8,354 bases of DNA, taken from contig JAIBBE010000268.1 of assembly GCA_019694835.1 (NCBI GenBank), positions 1 through 8,354 of the forward strand, written 5' to 3'. Shown piece after piece: positions 1-5,511 of the stretch. Position numbers and translations under genes: made by a program. This stretch comes from Fimbriimonadaceae bacterium. Lineage in GTDB: Bacteria > Armatimonadota > Fimbriimonadia > Fimbriimonadales > Fimbriimonadaceae. The notes beneath the pieces are model-generated. The model was not told the DNA's origin, searched no databases, and worked only from the letters and a program-made list of their open reading frames with translations. Every line of letters begins with the position of its first letter. Position 1 is the first letter of the stretch.

Positions 1-281
1 TCTGATGCGTAGGTGGCAGCCGCCATCTGCCGGGCGGCTGCCCGCTCCTGGATCAAGAGCTGATCTTCTTTCCTCAGCCGCATGCACAGCCGGCCGTCCC
101 GAACGACCCGTTTGGGGGGCTTCGGAAGGTCTGTTCGGGTGCCGCTGACAGTCTCGATCGAGAGACTGATCATCCGTTTCAAGAGCGCTGACTCGGTCAC
201 CTGTTGTCGATCGGCAAGCAATCGGAACTGCGCCTTCAATTCCGGCGTAACCCGAACAGCGATGAGGTGCGTAGCGGCCAT
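1..281 (-). CDS. MobC-like / ribbon-helix-helix relaxosome accessory protein, C-terminus off the left edge
   Basis: The ATG is on the minus strand at 281-279 and the frame stays open to the window edge, giving 93 codons. The start reads MAATHLIAVRVTPELKAQF, followed by a segment with VTESALLKRMISL. This has the look of a short beta strand followed by two helices, as in ribbon-helix-helix (CopG/Arc/MobC-type) DNA-binding proteins. A second block (RDGRLCMRLRKEDQLLIQ, then an Ala/Arg-rich helix) resembles the core of MobC-like relaxosome proteins that sit in front of the relaxase in conjugative elements. The inferred role is binding near the transfer origin and helping relaxase loading, with the relaxase expected further left. 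No clear Shine-Dalgarno is seen upstream of 281. The family call is from memory of sequence style and was not searched; a generic RHH regulator is the alternative. Confidence 0.62.
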   Translation of the reverse strand, partial: MAATHLIAVRVTPELKAQFRLLADRQQVTESALLKRMISLSIETVSGTRTDLPKPPKRVVRDGRLCMRLRKEDQLLIQERAAARQMAAATYAS

Positions 282-445
282 GGGCAAAGTGTTAAACAAC
301 AGTCGCCGCGAGGCTATCCTGCATTCATCTGTTTTTTGCCCAGAAACTCATACAACTTTTCCGCCGTCGGGCAACGCTGCGCTGCCCCCTTCCCGTCCGA
401 TCGGGGAAAATGGCGAAGTCTCCCCCACCCCCCGGAACGAACAGC
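282..445. promoter_or_regulatory. Divergent intergenic region with an 8-bp inverted repeat
   Basis: This stretch separates two divergently transcribed genes, so it should hold promoters for both. A perfect inverted repeat, TGGGCAAA at 281-288 and TTTGCCCA at 335-342, brackets an AT-richer segment with a small palindrome, TGTT-A-AACA, at 290-298. Because it lies directly upstream of a relaxosome-like gene it could be an operator or part of a transfer origin. No nic-site consensus or convincing -35/-10 pair was recognised, so this remains an inference. Confidence 0.3.
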
Positions 446-1774
446 ATGCCTTCAGATCCCCTGACCCTGACACGGGAAGAACTCTACGAACTCGTCTGGT
501 CCAAGCCGATGACGGACCTTGCCAAAGACTTTGGACTCTCGGACGTTGCCGTCGCCAAGCGGTTACGAAAGCTCGCGATACCGGTCCCTGGCCGGGGCTA
601 TTGGGCTCGCGTCCAAGCCGGGCAGGAACCTCGGCGCCCAAAACTTCCTAAGCGAACGGAAGATCCGTCGGACGAGTCTGCCCTGACGTTTGGCATACCG
701 CCCGATCCACCACCTGCCGTTCCAGCTCCCGCCGATCAGGACCTCCACCTGGCGGCGATTGCCGCGCTGCATATCACCCCTACGACCGACCTCGGAACTC
801 TGCATAGTGCCGTCAAGCGAACGGCACTGGAACTAAAGCGCCCTTGGCGTGACAACCTGATCTGGGCCCGTGGGGAACGCCAAGGACCCACCATTGATAT
901 CCGTGTTTCCGAACCCAGCCGGGACCGGGCCCTAAAGCTTGCCGATACGTTGATCCGATTCGCCGAACAGCTGGGGTGGAAATGGGTGGCTCCTGCCCCG
1001 GCCAAAGAGGTTGACCGCTATCGCAACTATCGCCCTTCGCATCCGTCAACCGCACCAATACTGGGCCACTTTGATGTCGCCGGGGAACGGATCGGGGTTA
1101 GCATTGAGGAGCGCTACAGACAAGTGGAGCATGTTCCCACGGAGGAGCAAAAGCGCGATCTTCGCCTTGGCCGTCACGTCTACATGCCCCGCTGGGATCA
1201 CGAGTACCGCGGCGAGCTACGCCTTCGCCTGACCAGCGCCGAATGTCGATACCAATCCAAGGACTTCGAGGACGCCAAAGCACGAAAGGTGGAAGACCGC
1301 ATCCAGAACATGCTGCGCACGCTCTGGGATCTGGCGACGTCCCTAAAGCGTCAGCGTGAAGAGGCTAGGCTCCAAGAACTCGAGCGCCAGAGAGAGGAGC
1401 GCCTCCAAGGGGAACGCGCTACGCGCCGGGAGGCACACATCAAACTGGCTCAGGAACTGGAACGTCAGGCGGGAGCCTGGCATCGGGCAAGGATGTTGCG
1501 CGCCTACTTGCGGTCTGCCCGGCGGGTGTTAGGCAATGCCAAGATGTACTCAACTCTGCTAGGCGAGAAAGTCGATTTCCTCGACTGGGCTGAGAAGTAC
1601 GTCAATCAGCTGGACCCGCTACACCCGACAGCGAGAAACCGCGATCTGGAAAAGCGACATAGCTACTACACGCCGCTGGACGAGAAAATGGAAGCGGCGC
1701 TGATCAGGCTGATCGGTGAGGAATGGGAAGTCACTCCGAAACTGGCCCAAGTCCCATCGGAACGGCCATCGTGA
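446..1774 (+). CDS. Helix-turn-helix / coiled-coil protein of unknown function
   Basis: Function is not known. From the ATG at 446 the product is 442 aa; an in-frame ATG at 410 would add 12 Pro-rich residues. I prefer 446 because GGAA at 434-437 sits 8 nt upstream and the conserved-looking part (LTREELYELVWSKPM) follows directly, whereas the GGGGA at 403-407 lies only 2 nt from the 410 ATG. Numbering from 410, residues about 33-62 look like a helix-turn-helix (TDLAKDFGLSDVAVAKRLRK), then a GRGYW turn. Residues about 75-115 are a Pro-rich linker. Residues about 310-355 are a strongly charged Glu/Arg/Gln coiled coil. The C-terminus holds a WAEKYVNQLDPLHP segment that I associate with a widespread uncharacterised family on plasmids and ICEs. 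It is convergent with radC. A DNA-binding role is inferred from the N-terminus only. Confidence 0.8.
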   Translation: MPSDPLTLTREELYELVWSKPMTDLAKDFGLSDVAVAKRLRKLAIPVPGRGYWARVQAGQEPRRPKLPKRTEDPSDESALTFGIPPDPPPAVPAPADQDLHLAAIAALHITPTTDLGTLHSAVKRTALELKRPWRDNLIWARGERQGPTIDIRVSEPSRDRALKLADTLIRFAEQLGWKWVAPAPAKEVDRYRNYRPSHPSTAPILGHFDVAGERIGVSIEERYRQVEHVPTEEQKRDLRLGRHVYMPRWDHEYRGELRLRLTSAECRYQSKDFEDAKARKVEDRIQNMLRTLWDLATSLKRQREEARLQELERQREERLQGERATRREAHIKLAQELERQAGAWHRARMLRAYLRSARRVLGNAKMYSTLLGEKVDFLDWAEKYVNQLDPLHPTARNRDLEKRHSYYTPLDEKMEAALIRLIGEEWEVTPKLAQVPSERPS

Positions 1775-1803
1775 ATGGAGACGACTACCAACAATGGAAA
1801 TCG

Positions 1804-1832
1804 GCACTGGCGACTATGTAGGTCGCCAGTGC
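1804..1832. terminator. Stem-loop between convergent genes, likely bidirectional terminator
   Basis: A perfect 11-bp stem (GCACTGGCGAC at 1804-1814 and its complement at 1822-1832) closes a 7-nt loop, TATGTAG. It lies 30 bp past the stop of the + strand gene and 16 bp past the stop of the minus-strand radC, the usual place for a shared terminator. There is no clean U-tract on either side, so termination may be weak or the hairpin may instead protect mRNA 3' ends. Confidence 0.6.
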
Positions 1833-1847
1833 ATCGGCAATGCGAGG

Positions 1848-2327
1848 CTACAAGAGCCCAGCCTCCGCAAAGGAATAGATCTCCTCGCCCACGATCAGGT
1901 GATCAAGCACCCGAACGTCGATGAGCGCCAAGGCGTCTTTCAGACGGTCTGTGATGATCTGATCAGCTTGGCTAGGTGTCGCCACGCCCGACGGGTGGTT
2001 GTGGAACAGGATCACGGCGGCGGCATTCTGCTGCAGCGCAGCCTTGACGACTTCCCGCGGGTGAACCGAAGCGCCATCGATCGTCCCGCGGAACAGGTTC
2101 TCGACGCAGATGAGCCGATTCCGGTTATCCATGAACAAACATCCGAACACCTCGTGATCAAGCGCCCCGAGGCGGAGGCGAAGGTACTCACGGGTCCGGA
2201 CGGGAGAGTCCAACACTGGACAACCGGATCGGAACCGCTGGGCGATGAGGCCTTGGGCGCTGGTAAGGACATCGGCTGCGGTGGCTTCGCGGTAGCCTGA
2301 GTCTTCGCGAACGTAGAGAGTTGTCAT
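1848..2327 (-). CDS. radC: RadC-like JAB (MPN+) domain protein
   Basis: This 159-aa protein is a short RadC-type protein with the JAB/JAMM metalloprotease-like fold. The zinc-site signature is intact: HNHPSG with His109 and His111, Asp122 twelve residues after the first His, and Glu59 in the preceding [10 protein letters not shown] strand. Full-length chromosomal RadC proteins are roughly 220 aa and carry an N-terminal helix-hairpin-helix region. That region is absent here, as in the short RadC copies common on ICEs, prophages and islands. RadC function is unresolved; the old DNA-repair label is doubtful. The start at 2327 is chosen because AGGAAGG (plus-strand 2333-2339) sits 5 nt upstream; a GTG at 2351 would add eight residues and put that ribosome site inside the gene. 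Upstream lie two small same-strand ORFs and a long inverted repeat that contains the ribosome site. Confidence 0.92.
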   Translation of the reverse strand: MTTLYVREDSGYREATAADVLTSAQGLIAQRFRSGCPVLDSPVRTREYLRLRLGALDHEVFGCLFMDNRNRLICVENLFRGTIDGASVHPREVVKAALQQNAAAVILFHNHPSGVATPSQADQIITDRLKDALALIDVRVLDHLIVGEEIYSFAEAGLL

Positions 2328-2328
2328 G

Positions 2329-2532
2329 CTGGCCTTCCTCGTATCCGGCACGTTGCCGTGCGATCAGGCCAGCGAGGCGATTGAGCGAAAGGTGCAATGG
2401 GATCGTGGAATATATGGAGGGGACCCGCCTCCTGCGGGGCGCAGGCCGTTTATGCCGCGAAAGCCCATTGCACCTTTCGCGCGCCTCGCCAGGATCGCAG
2501 CATGGCAATGGGGCGGGTACAAGGAAGGCCAG
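2329..2532. repeat. Long imperfect inverted repeat upstream of radC
   Basis: The left arm (2329-2401) and right arm (2464-2532) are imperfect inverted copies of about 70 nt around a 62-nt loop. Perfect blocks are the outer 11 bp (2329-2339 with 2522-2532) and the inner 17 bp, GCGAAAGGTGCAATGGG at 2385-2401 with its complement at 2464-2480. Between them are shared GCGAGGCG, GATC and TTGCC patches with small gaps. The loop has its own hairpin, CCTGCG-GGG-CGCAGG, at 2431-2445. The arms are not identical, so this is an old or selected structure rather than a fresh duplication. It has no transposase and no evident target duplication. It overlaps the end of a 55-codon minus-strand ORF and the radC leader. 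Confidence 0.8.
2333..2339 (-). promoter_or_regulatory. radC ribosome-binding site inside an inverted-repeat arm
   Basis: On the minus strand this reads AGGAAGG, a strong Shine-Dalgarno 5 nt before the radC ATG. It lies inside an 11-bp perfectly complementary segment pairing 2329-2339 with 2522-2532, so a transcript carrying both arms could hide it in a duplex. Confidence 0.75.
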
Positions 2533-2617
2533 GCTCAACGATAGTTGCGATGGGCTGGGTCCCGGTGCCGATTCCTAGCCCGGCTTTGGGCGCTTCCGAC
2601 TCAGAGTTGTCAGTCAT
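2450..2617 (-). CDS. Small 55-aa ORF, possible leader peptide upstream of radC
   Basis: The ATG at 2617-2615 overlaps the stop of the preceding small ORF as ATGA, a typical translational-coupling junction. The product begins MTDNSESEAPKAGLG and ends with a basic, Trp-containing stretch (MLRSWRGARKVQWAFAA). The second half, from about codon 29, is encoded by the right arm of the inverted repeat, and the TAA stop at 2452-2450 falls in the loop. A ribosome reading this ORF would therefore sweep the whole right arm and release before the left arm that holds the radC ribosome site. No recognised domain. No strong Shine-Dalgarno of its own is seen, consistent with coupling. It may be a chance ORF; the overlap and the position relative to the repeat are the arguments for it. 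Confidence 0.4.
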   Translation of the reverse strand: MTDNSESEAPKAGLGIGTGTQPIATIVEPGLPCTRPIAMLRSWRGARKVQWAFAA

Positions 2618-2844
2618 GTAGCCCATTGGCAGCAACGCAAAGTGCGGAAACCCGACACTGTCACAATGTCCACGATTCGACGGTCCGGCTCCATCCGTGA
2701 TTCCATCTTCCCATTCGCGATCCAACCGACAAGGTCACGATTGAGGTGCGCTTTCAGGTTAGCTAGTGACACGCCTCCGTAAAGCAGGGTAGGATCAACC
2801 CCAAGGCGTCTGTACCGAACCTGTTCCCGGGTTAAACCAGACAC
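2614..2844 (-). CDS. Small hypothetical protein, 76 aa
   Basis: A GTG start at 2844-2842, with an in-frame stop two codons upstream, gives 76 aa. The first 60 residues look like a real, soluble protein: SGLTREQVRYRRLGVDPTLL, then GGVSLANLKAHLNRDLVGWI, then a charged stretch with SRMEPDRRI. The last 15 residues (containing GFRTLRCCQWAT) look less natural, so a frameshift near the 3' end is possible. One frame over on the same strand, the sequence upstream of the next ORF stays open and includes FPHFALLPMGYMTDN, which would fuse the two ORFs. No Shine-Dalgarno is visible. It is divergent from the gene at 2924. Function unknown. Confidence 0.42.
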   Translation of the reverse strand: MSGLTREQVRYRRLGVDPTLLYGGVSLANLKAHLNRDLVGWIANGKMESRMEPDRRIVDIVTVSGFRTLRCCQWAT

Positions 2845-2868
2845 GTTTGTTCACGCAAGAGCGGACTT

Positions 2869-2912
2869 CAATCCGGTCGATGTGTAATCGGGAAACTCGA
2901 CCAACTGGATTG
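2869..2912 (+). promoter_or_regulatory. Stem-loop touching the ribosome-binding site of the next gene
   Basis: CAATCCGGTCGA (2869-2880) pairs with TCGACC (2897-2902) plus GGATTG (2907-2912), leaving a 4-nt bulge AACT and a 16-nt loop. The last paired G is the first base of GGAG (2912-2915), the Shine-Dalgarno of the gene starting at 2924. Folding in the mRNA could reduce ribosome access; as DNA the same dyad could be an operator. Which applies cannot be told from sequence. Confidence 0.4.
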
Positions 2913-2923
2913 GAGAATCCCTC

Positions 2924-3925
2924 ATGACCTCAATTGTCCTGATTGAATCAACACTCGCAGCGCTAAAAAAAGCACTGCGTGCTCGCTTCCCTGCCGTCAA
3001 GTCTTCGCACCTCGCCGAAAGTGTCGCTCACGCCCTCGGCTACCGAACTCATGCAGCATTGCTTAGCGCTCGCGCCAAGCCCGACAGAGCCCGGCCAATA
3101 GTCACATTGAGTGTCCAAAGGCTTAACGAAAGGCTTCAGGCACTTGGCTATCCGGTAGATTTCAACTTCGATCTCGAGCAGCTATGCGGGACCATACCAG
3201 GCCTTCTCTCGACGATTCCGAATGACAGTCAAGTGGAAAGGTATCGCTGCTTTGAGCAGCTCATCAGAGACGTTCTAGACGACCACCGTACGTCGTCTGG
3301 AGAGGGCTTCAATTTTGCGGATGTGGAATGGGTTGCCGCCGAAGCCAAAGCCCAAGGACTCCTATCAACTCGTGAAGATGCTGACCTGTTAGTCGAAGCC
3401 GTTGTCAAGCTGACTTCGGTATCAGAGCGCGTCTGTCTCGAAGAGATTCTGCCAGCCCTGCAATACCGACCGGCATTGGATACTAAAAGTAGTCGGCGCC
3501 TTGATGAGTTGATTCGTGAACAAGGGTGGGGAACAGTTGCACACTTGATTGGTATCTCTAAATCAACTCTAGAAAAATTGGTCAGCGGTGGTTCGCGTGG
3601 TCCCTTTTTTCGGCATCAGCCTGCACAGAATTCTGCCGTTGAAAAAGCTCGCGCATTTTTGGCCTCCGGAGCAAGAAAAGCGGGAGCCGGCGCTACAGCT
3701 ACGGAAGGTGTGCTCAATGAAGAAGACGCGGCCATAGAGCGCGAGCGCATAGCATTTGAAAGGTTTCAAAAGGCCATCGGTGCAGTGAATCGTCAATTCT
3801 TTCCGTATGGAAATGGTCAACCTAGGATCGAGAGTTTGGATGAATCCGAGGCAGCCGAGAAAGAATGGCGTTTGGCGAAAGAGAATGTTGAGCGACTCGT
3901 GAATAGAATTCGCTCCGGAGGCTAG
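2924..3925 (+). CDS. Hypothetical 333-aa protein with internal helix-turn-helix-like segment
   Basis: The ATG at 2924 follows GGAG at 2912-2915 with good spacing. Residues 11-50 (LKKALRARFPAVKSSHLAES, then VAHALGYRTHAALLSAR) resemble the small helical module, with an ALGY...HAAL signature, found at the N-terminus of many uncharacterised mobile-element proteins, including some annotated glyoxalase-superfamily-related proteins. Residues about 193-222 (GWGTVAHLIGISKSTLEKLV) have the spacing of a helix-turn-helix. Residues about 267-330 are highly charged and helical, possibly a coiled coil (IERERIAFERFQ, EKEWRLAKENVERL). There is no signal peptide or membrane segment. By eye the gene is more AT-rich than the left-hand genes, which suggests separate acquisition. 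It leads a run of + strand cargo genes, but a hairpin after its stop argues against one simple operon. A regulatory, DNA-binding role is an inference. Confidence 0.8.
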   Translation: MTSIVLIESTLAALKKALRARFPAVKSSHLAESVAHALGYRTHAALLSARAKPDRARPIVTLSVQRLNERLQALGYPVDFNFDLEQLCGTIPGLLSTIPNDSQVERYRCFEQLIRDVLDDHRTSSGEGFNFADVEWVAAEAKAQGLLSTREDADLLVEAVVKLTSVSERVCLEEILPALQYRPALDTKSSRRLDELIREQGWGTVAHLIGISKSTLEKLVSGGSRGPFFRHQPAQNSAVEKARAFLASGARKAGAGATATEGVLNEEDAAIERERIAFERFQKAIGAVNRQFFPYGNGQPRIESLDESEAAEKEWRLAKENVERLVNRIRSGG

Positions 3926-3966
3926 GAGAAGATAGCTCACTACTCGCACGCGCCAACTCGGCGGCC

Positions 3967-3993
3967 CGCGACGCGGCAACAGTGCCCGTCGCG
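3967..3993 (+). terminator. Strong GC-rich hairpin after the 333-aa gene
   Basis: CGCGACG (3967-3973) pairs with CGTCGCG (3987-3993), and GGC (3975-3977) pairs with GCC (3984-3986) after one bulged C, giving about 10 bp around the loop AACAGT. It starts 41 nt past the stop codon at 3925. Only a weak pyrimidine stretch with TTT and TTTT follows, so it may be an imperfect terminator or an mRNA-stabilising hairpin. Confidence 0.5.
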
Positions 3994-4018
3994 TCCTTTC
4001 GCGCTTTTGGAGGCGGTT

Positions 4019-4219
4019 ATGGTGCGTATCGAAGCCCTCTCGTCTTACCATCCTTATAGCAGTCCGCGACTAGAAGTCCGCTATTGGGAGAACCAGAGCA
4101 AAGTGGCAATGGCTGCTTTTGGCCGGAGGCCGCTTCCCCACCCATTCAGCTGCACGCCAATGCGGGATCGATGTGTGATATTTTTGTTGTCGAAGAATGC
4201 TAGCCGAGTGGAAAGGTGA
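4019..4219 (+). CDS. Possible small 66-aa ORF upstream of the HEPN gene
   Basis: The ATG at 4019 has a textbook ribosome site, GGAGG at 4009-4013, five nucleotides upstream. The stop at 4217-4219 is four nucleotides before the ATG of the HEPN gene at 4224, suggesting coupling. The protein (starting MVRIEALSSYHPYSSPRLEV) has no domain I recognise, and its composition (Ser, Arg, Pro rich) is not clearly that of a folded protein. It is too unlike MNT or Xre proteins to call it an antitoxin. It could be a leader ORF or a degenerate gene. The in-frame ATG at 4007 is less well placed. Confidence 0.33.
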   Translation: MVRIEALSSYHPYSSPRLEVRYWENQSKVAMAAFGRRPLPHPFSCTPMRDRCVIFLLSKNASRVER

Positions 4220-4223
4220 AACG

Positions 4224-5189
4224 ATGGATTCAGGCTTTCCTGGCATCAAAGGCGGGTTTGCTTTCGTCGCAAGCGTTTTGGACGTGCGAGTTTCGCTGCC
4301 CGTTGAAATATCGAAGCATGTGCGCTTGCAAAAAGCGGACGACGCGCAGATTTCAACAATAAAGGGATTGCTTCCAAACGGCGGTGGTCTCGGAATCGCC
4401 TATCACTACGAACACGACTGGGATGAAATTCCACCTACGCAGACGAGAAGAGGACATCAGACTCGCCCGCTTGATCGAAAGGAATGGAAGTACTTTGTTC
4501 TGGCTTGGGAGGGTTCAAATAGCCACCTCCATGACGTTCAGACGGCACTTAACCTCACGCCTCCCTCCATTTCGTGTGTAGCGCAGGTACACACTTCTGA
4601 AGCGTTCGGGCTTGGACAACGCAGTGGAGTAAGCGTCGAAGCTGTCGCAGCGCATTTTCAGCATCAACGAATTCCGCCAGTAACTGTGACTATCGACGAG
4701 GGCGTTGTCGACAGCTGGAGGGTCACGTACTCCAAAGTACAAGCACTCCAGCGGCACAAGTACCCTGCCATTTCTCGTGCGATCGACCTGATTGATCAGC
4801 TCCGGCGATTTCCTTCGTTCGCGCACCTTCAGGTGCTCTCGCACTTCATGGTTCTTGAGATGCTCTTGACCCATAAGCCAAGCGATAAGGAAGTTGGAGA
4901 CTCACTCGCACATCAAATTCGTACGAAAGTCGCGCTGCTCTCGCGAAGACTTCCTCAGCCACTCAATTACAGCGTTTTCGCAGCCGACGTCTCGGAAGAT
5001 AAAGTCTGGACGAAACTATATTCTTACCGGAGCGCGGTGGCTCATGGTGGCGTTCCCGACTTCGAGAAGGAGCTAAGTGTTCTTCGAAATGCGGAAACAG
5101 CGTGGAGTTTCATGGCGACAGCGACAGCGATGCTCGCAAGGTATGCGCTTGACGAGCCGCAGTTGGTTGATTCGTTAAAGCAGATCTGA
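4224..5189 (+). CDS. HEPN-domain protein, putative defence ribonuclease
   Basis: This 321-aa protein starts at 4224, chosen for AAGGTGA at 4213-4219; an in-frame ATG at 4197 would place that site inside the gene. The C-terminal third is helical and carries YSYRSAVAHGG, with Arg269 and His274 forming the R-x4-H motif of HEPN domains. In toxin, anti-phage and CRISPR-associated HEPN ribonucleases this motif is the RNA-cleaving site. The preceding helices (LQVLSHFMVLEMLL, HQIRTKVALLSRRL) match the usual layout of ApeA-like HEPN domains, where an acidic E in 'LEmL' is common. The N-terminal ~170 residues look alpha/beta (AFVASVLDVRVSLPVEIS, KEWKYFVLAW) and I do not recognise a domain; it may sense the trigger. 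A second HEPN gene follows 322 bp downstream. A non-catalytic HEPN scaffold is the alternative. Confidence 0.8.
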   Translation: MDSGFPGIKGGFAFVASVLDVRVSLPVEISKHVRLQKADDAQISTIKGLLPNGGGLGIAYHYEHDWDEIPPTQTRRGHQTRPLDRKEWKYFVLAWEGSNSHLHDVQTALNLTPPSISCVAQVHTSEAFGLGQRSGVSVEAVAAHFQHQRIPPVTVTIDEGVVDSWRVTYSKVQALQRHKYPAISRAIDLIDQLRRFPSFAHLQVLSHFMVLEMLLTHKPSDKEVGDSLAHQIRTKVALLSRRLPQPLNYSVFAADVSEDKVWTKLYSYRSAVAHGGVPDFEKELSVLRNAETAWSFMATATAMLARYALDEPQLVDSLKQI

Positions 5190-5511
5190 AGAACGTCCTG
5201 GCGTGAAGGGCCAGAAGCGCGGTTCGAGCCAGTCAATCCGAACCTACGGGTAGAATGCGGGTTCGACGATTCTGCGGTTCTTCGGAGCTGCCCTTTCCTT
5301 CTTTGCTTATGGCGTACTTCGGGCGGTCTCGATCTAGCTCTTTGACTTCAGGTGCCAGCTAAAATGGCAAATCGGCACGGCTGACACGGAGGATACCTCT
5401 GATCAATGAAAAGCCGCCGTTGCTGTATTCTCTTTCCAAGGACGTTGTGCGCGAGTCCAGTTTAAACTGCCAACGCGGGCCGGGAACGACCAGAGCAAAG
5501 GGCATTTCCAA
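5190..5511 (+). other. 322-bp intergenic region before the ApeA-like gene
   Basis: No convincing gene is seen. A weak stem-loop, CTGGC (5198-5202) with GCCAG (5210-5214), lies just after the HEPN stop but lacks a T-tract. The ApeA-like frame is open upstream only back to a TGA at 5407-5409 and has no ATG, GTG or TTG there, so it does not extend its start. The gap is long enough for an independent promoter for the downstream gene, but I found no well-spaced -35/-10 pair. The ribosome site for the next gene is AAGGG near 5498-5502. Confidence 0.45.

Noticed and set aside
82..651. 189-aa + strand ORF overlapping the left genes
   Set aside because: It runs antisense to the MobC-like gene and then out of frame into the 446-1774 gene; the translation is Arg/Ser/Pro-rich shadow sequence.
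1716..2300. 194-aa + strand ORF
   Set aside because: It is the antisense of radC, which has an intact JAMM motif and a strong ribosome site.
3569..4051. 160-aa minus-strand ORF
   Set aside because: Antisense to the end of the 333-aa gene and across the GC-rich hairpin; no Shine-Dalgarno and no recognisable domain.
4019..5189. HEPN-MNT toxin-antitoxin pair
   Set aside because: No nucleotidyltransferase (GSxxxG-type) motif exists in the neighbouring small ORF or elsewhere nearby, and the HEPN protein is much longer than HEPN toxins of that type.
5218..5275. tRNA-like GGTTCGA pieces (near 5221 and 5260)
   Set aside because: The surrounding bases do not form a T-arm or acceptor stem, and no anticodon arm is present; no tRNA or attachment site can be supported.
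5342..5365. TTGACT ... TAAAAT as a promoter for the ApeA-like gene
   Set aside because: The spacer is 12 nt, well short of the usual 16-18, so it is not a credible sigma-70 promoter.
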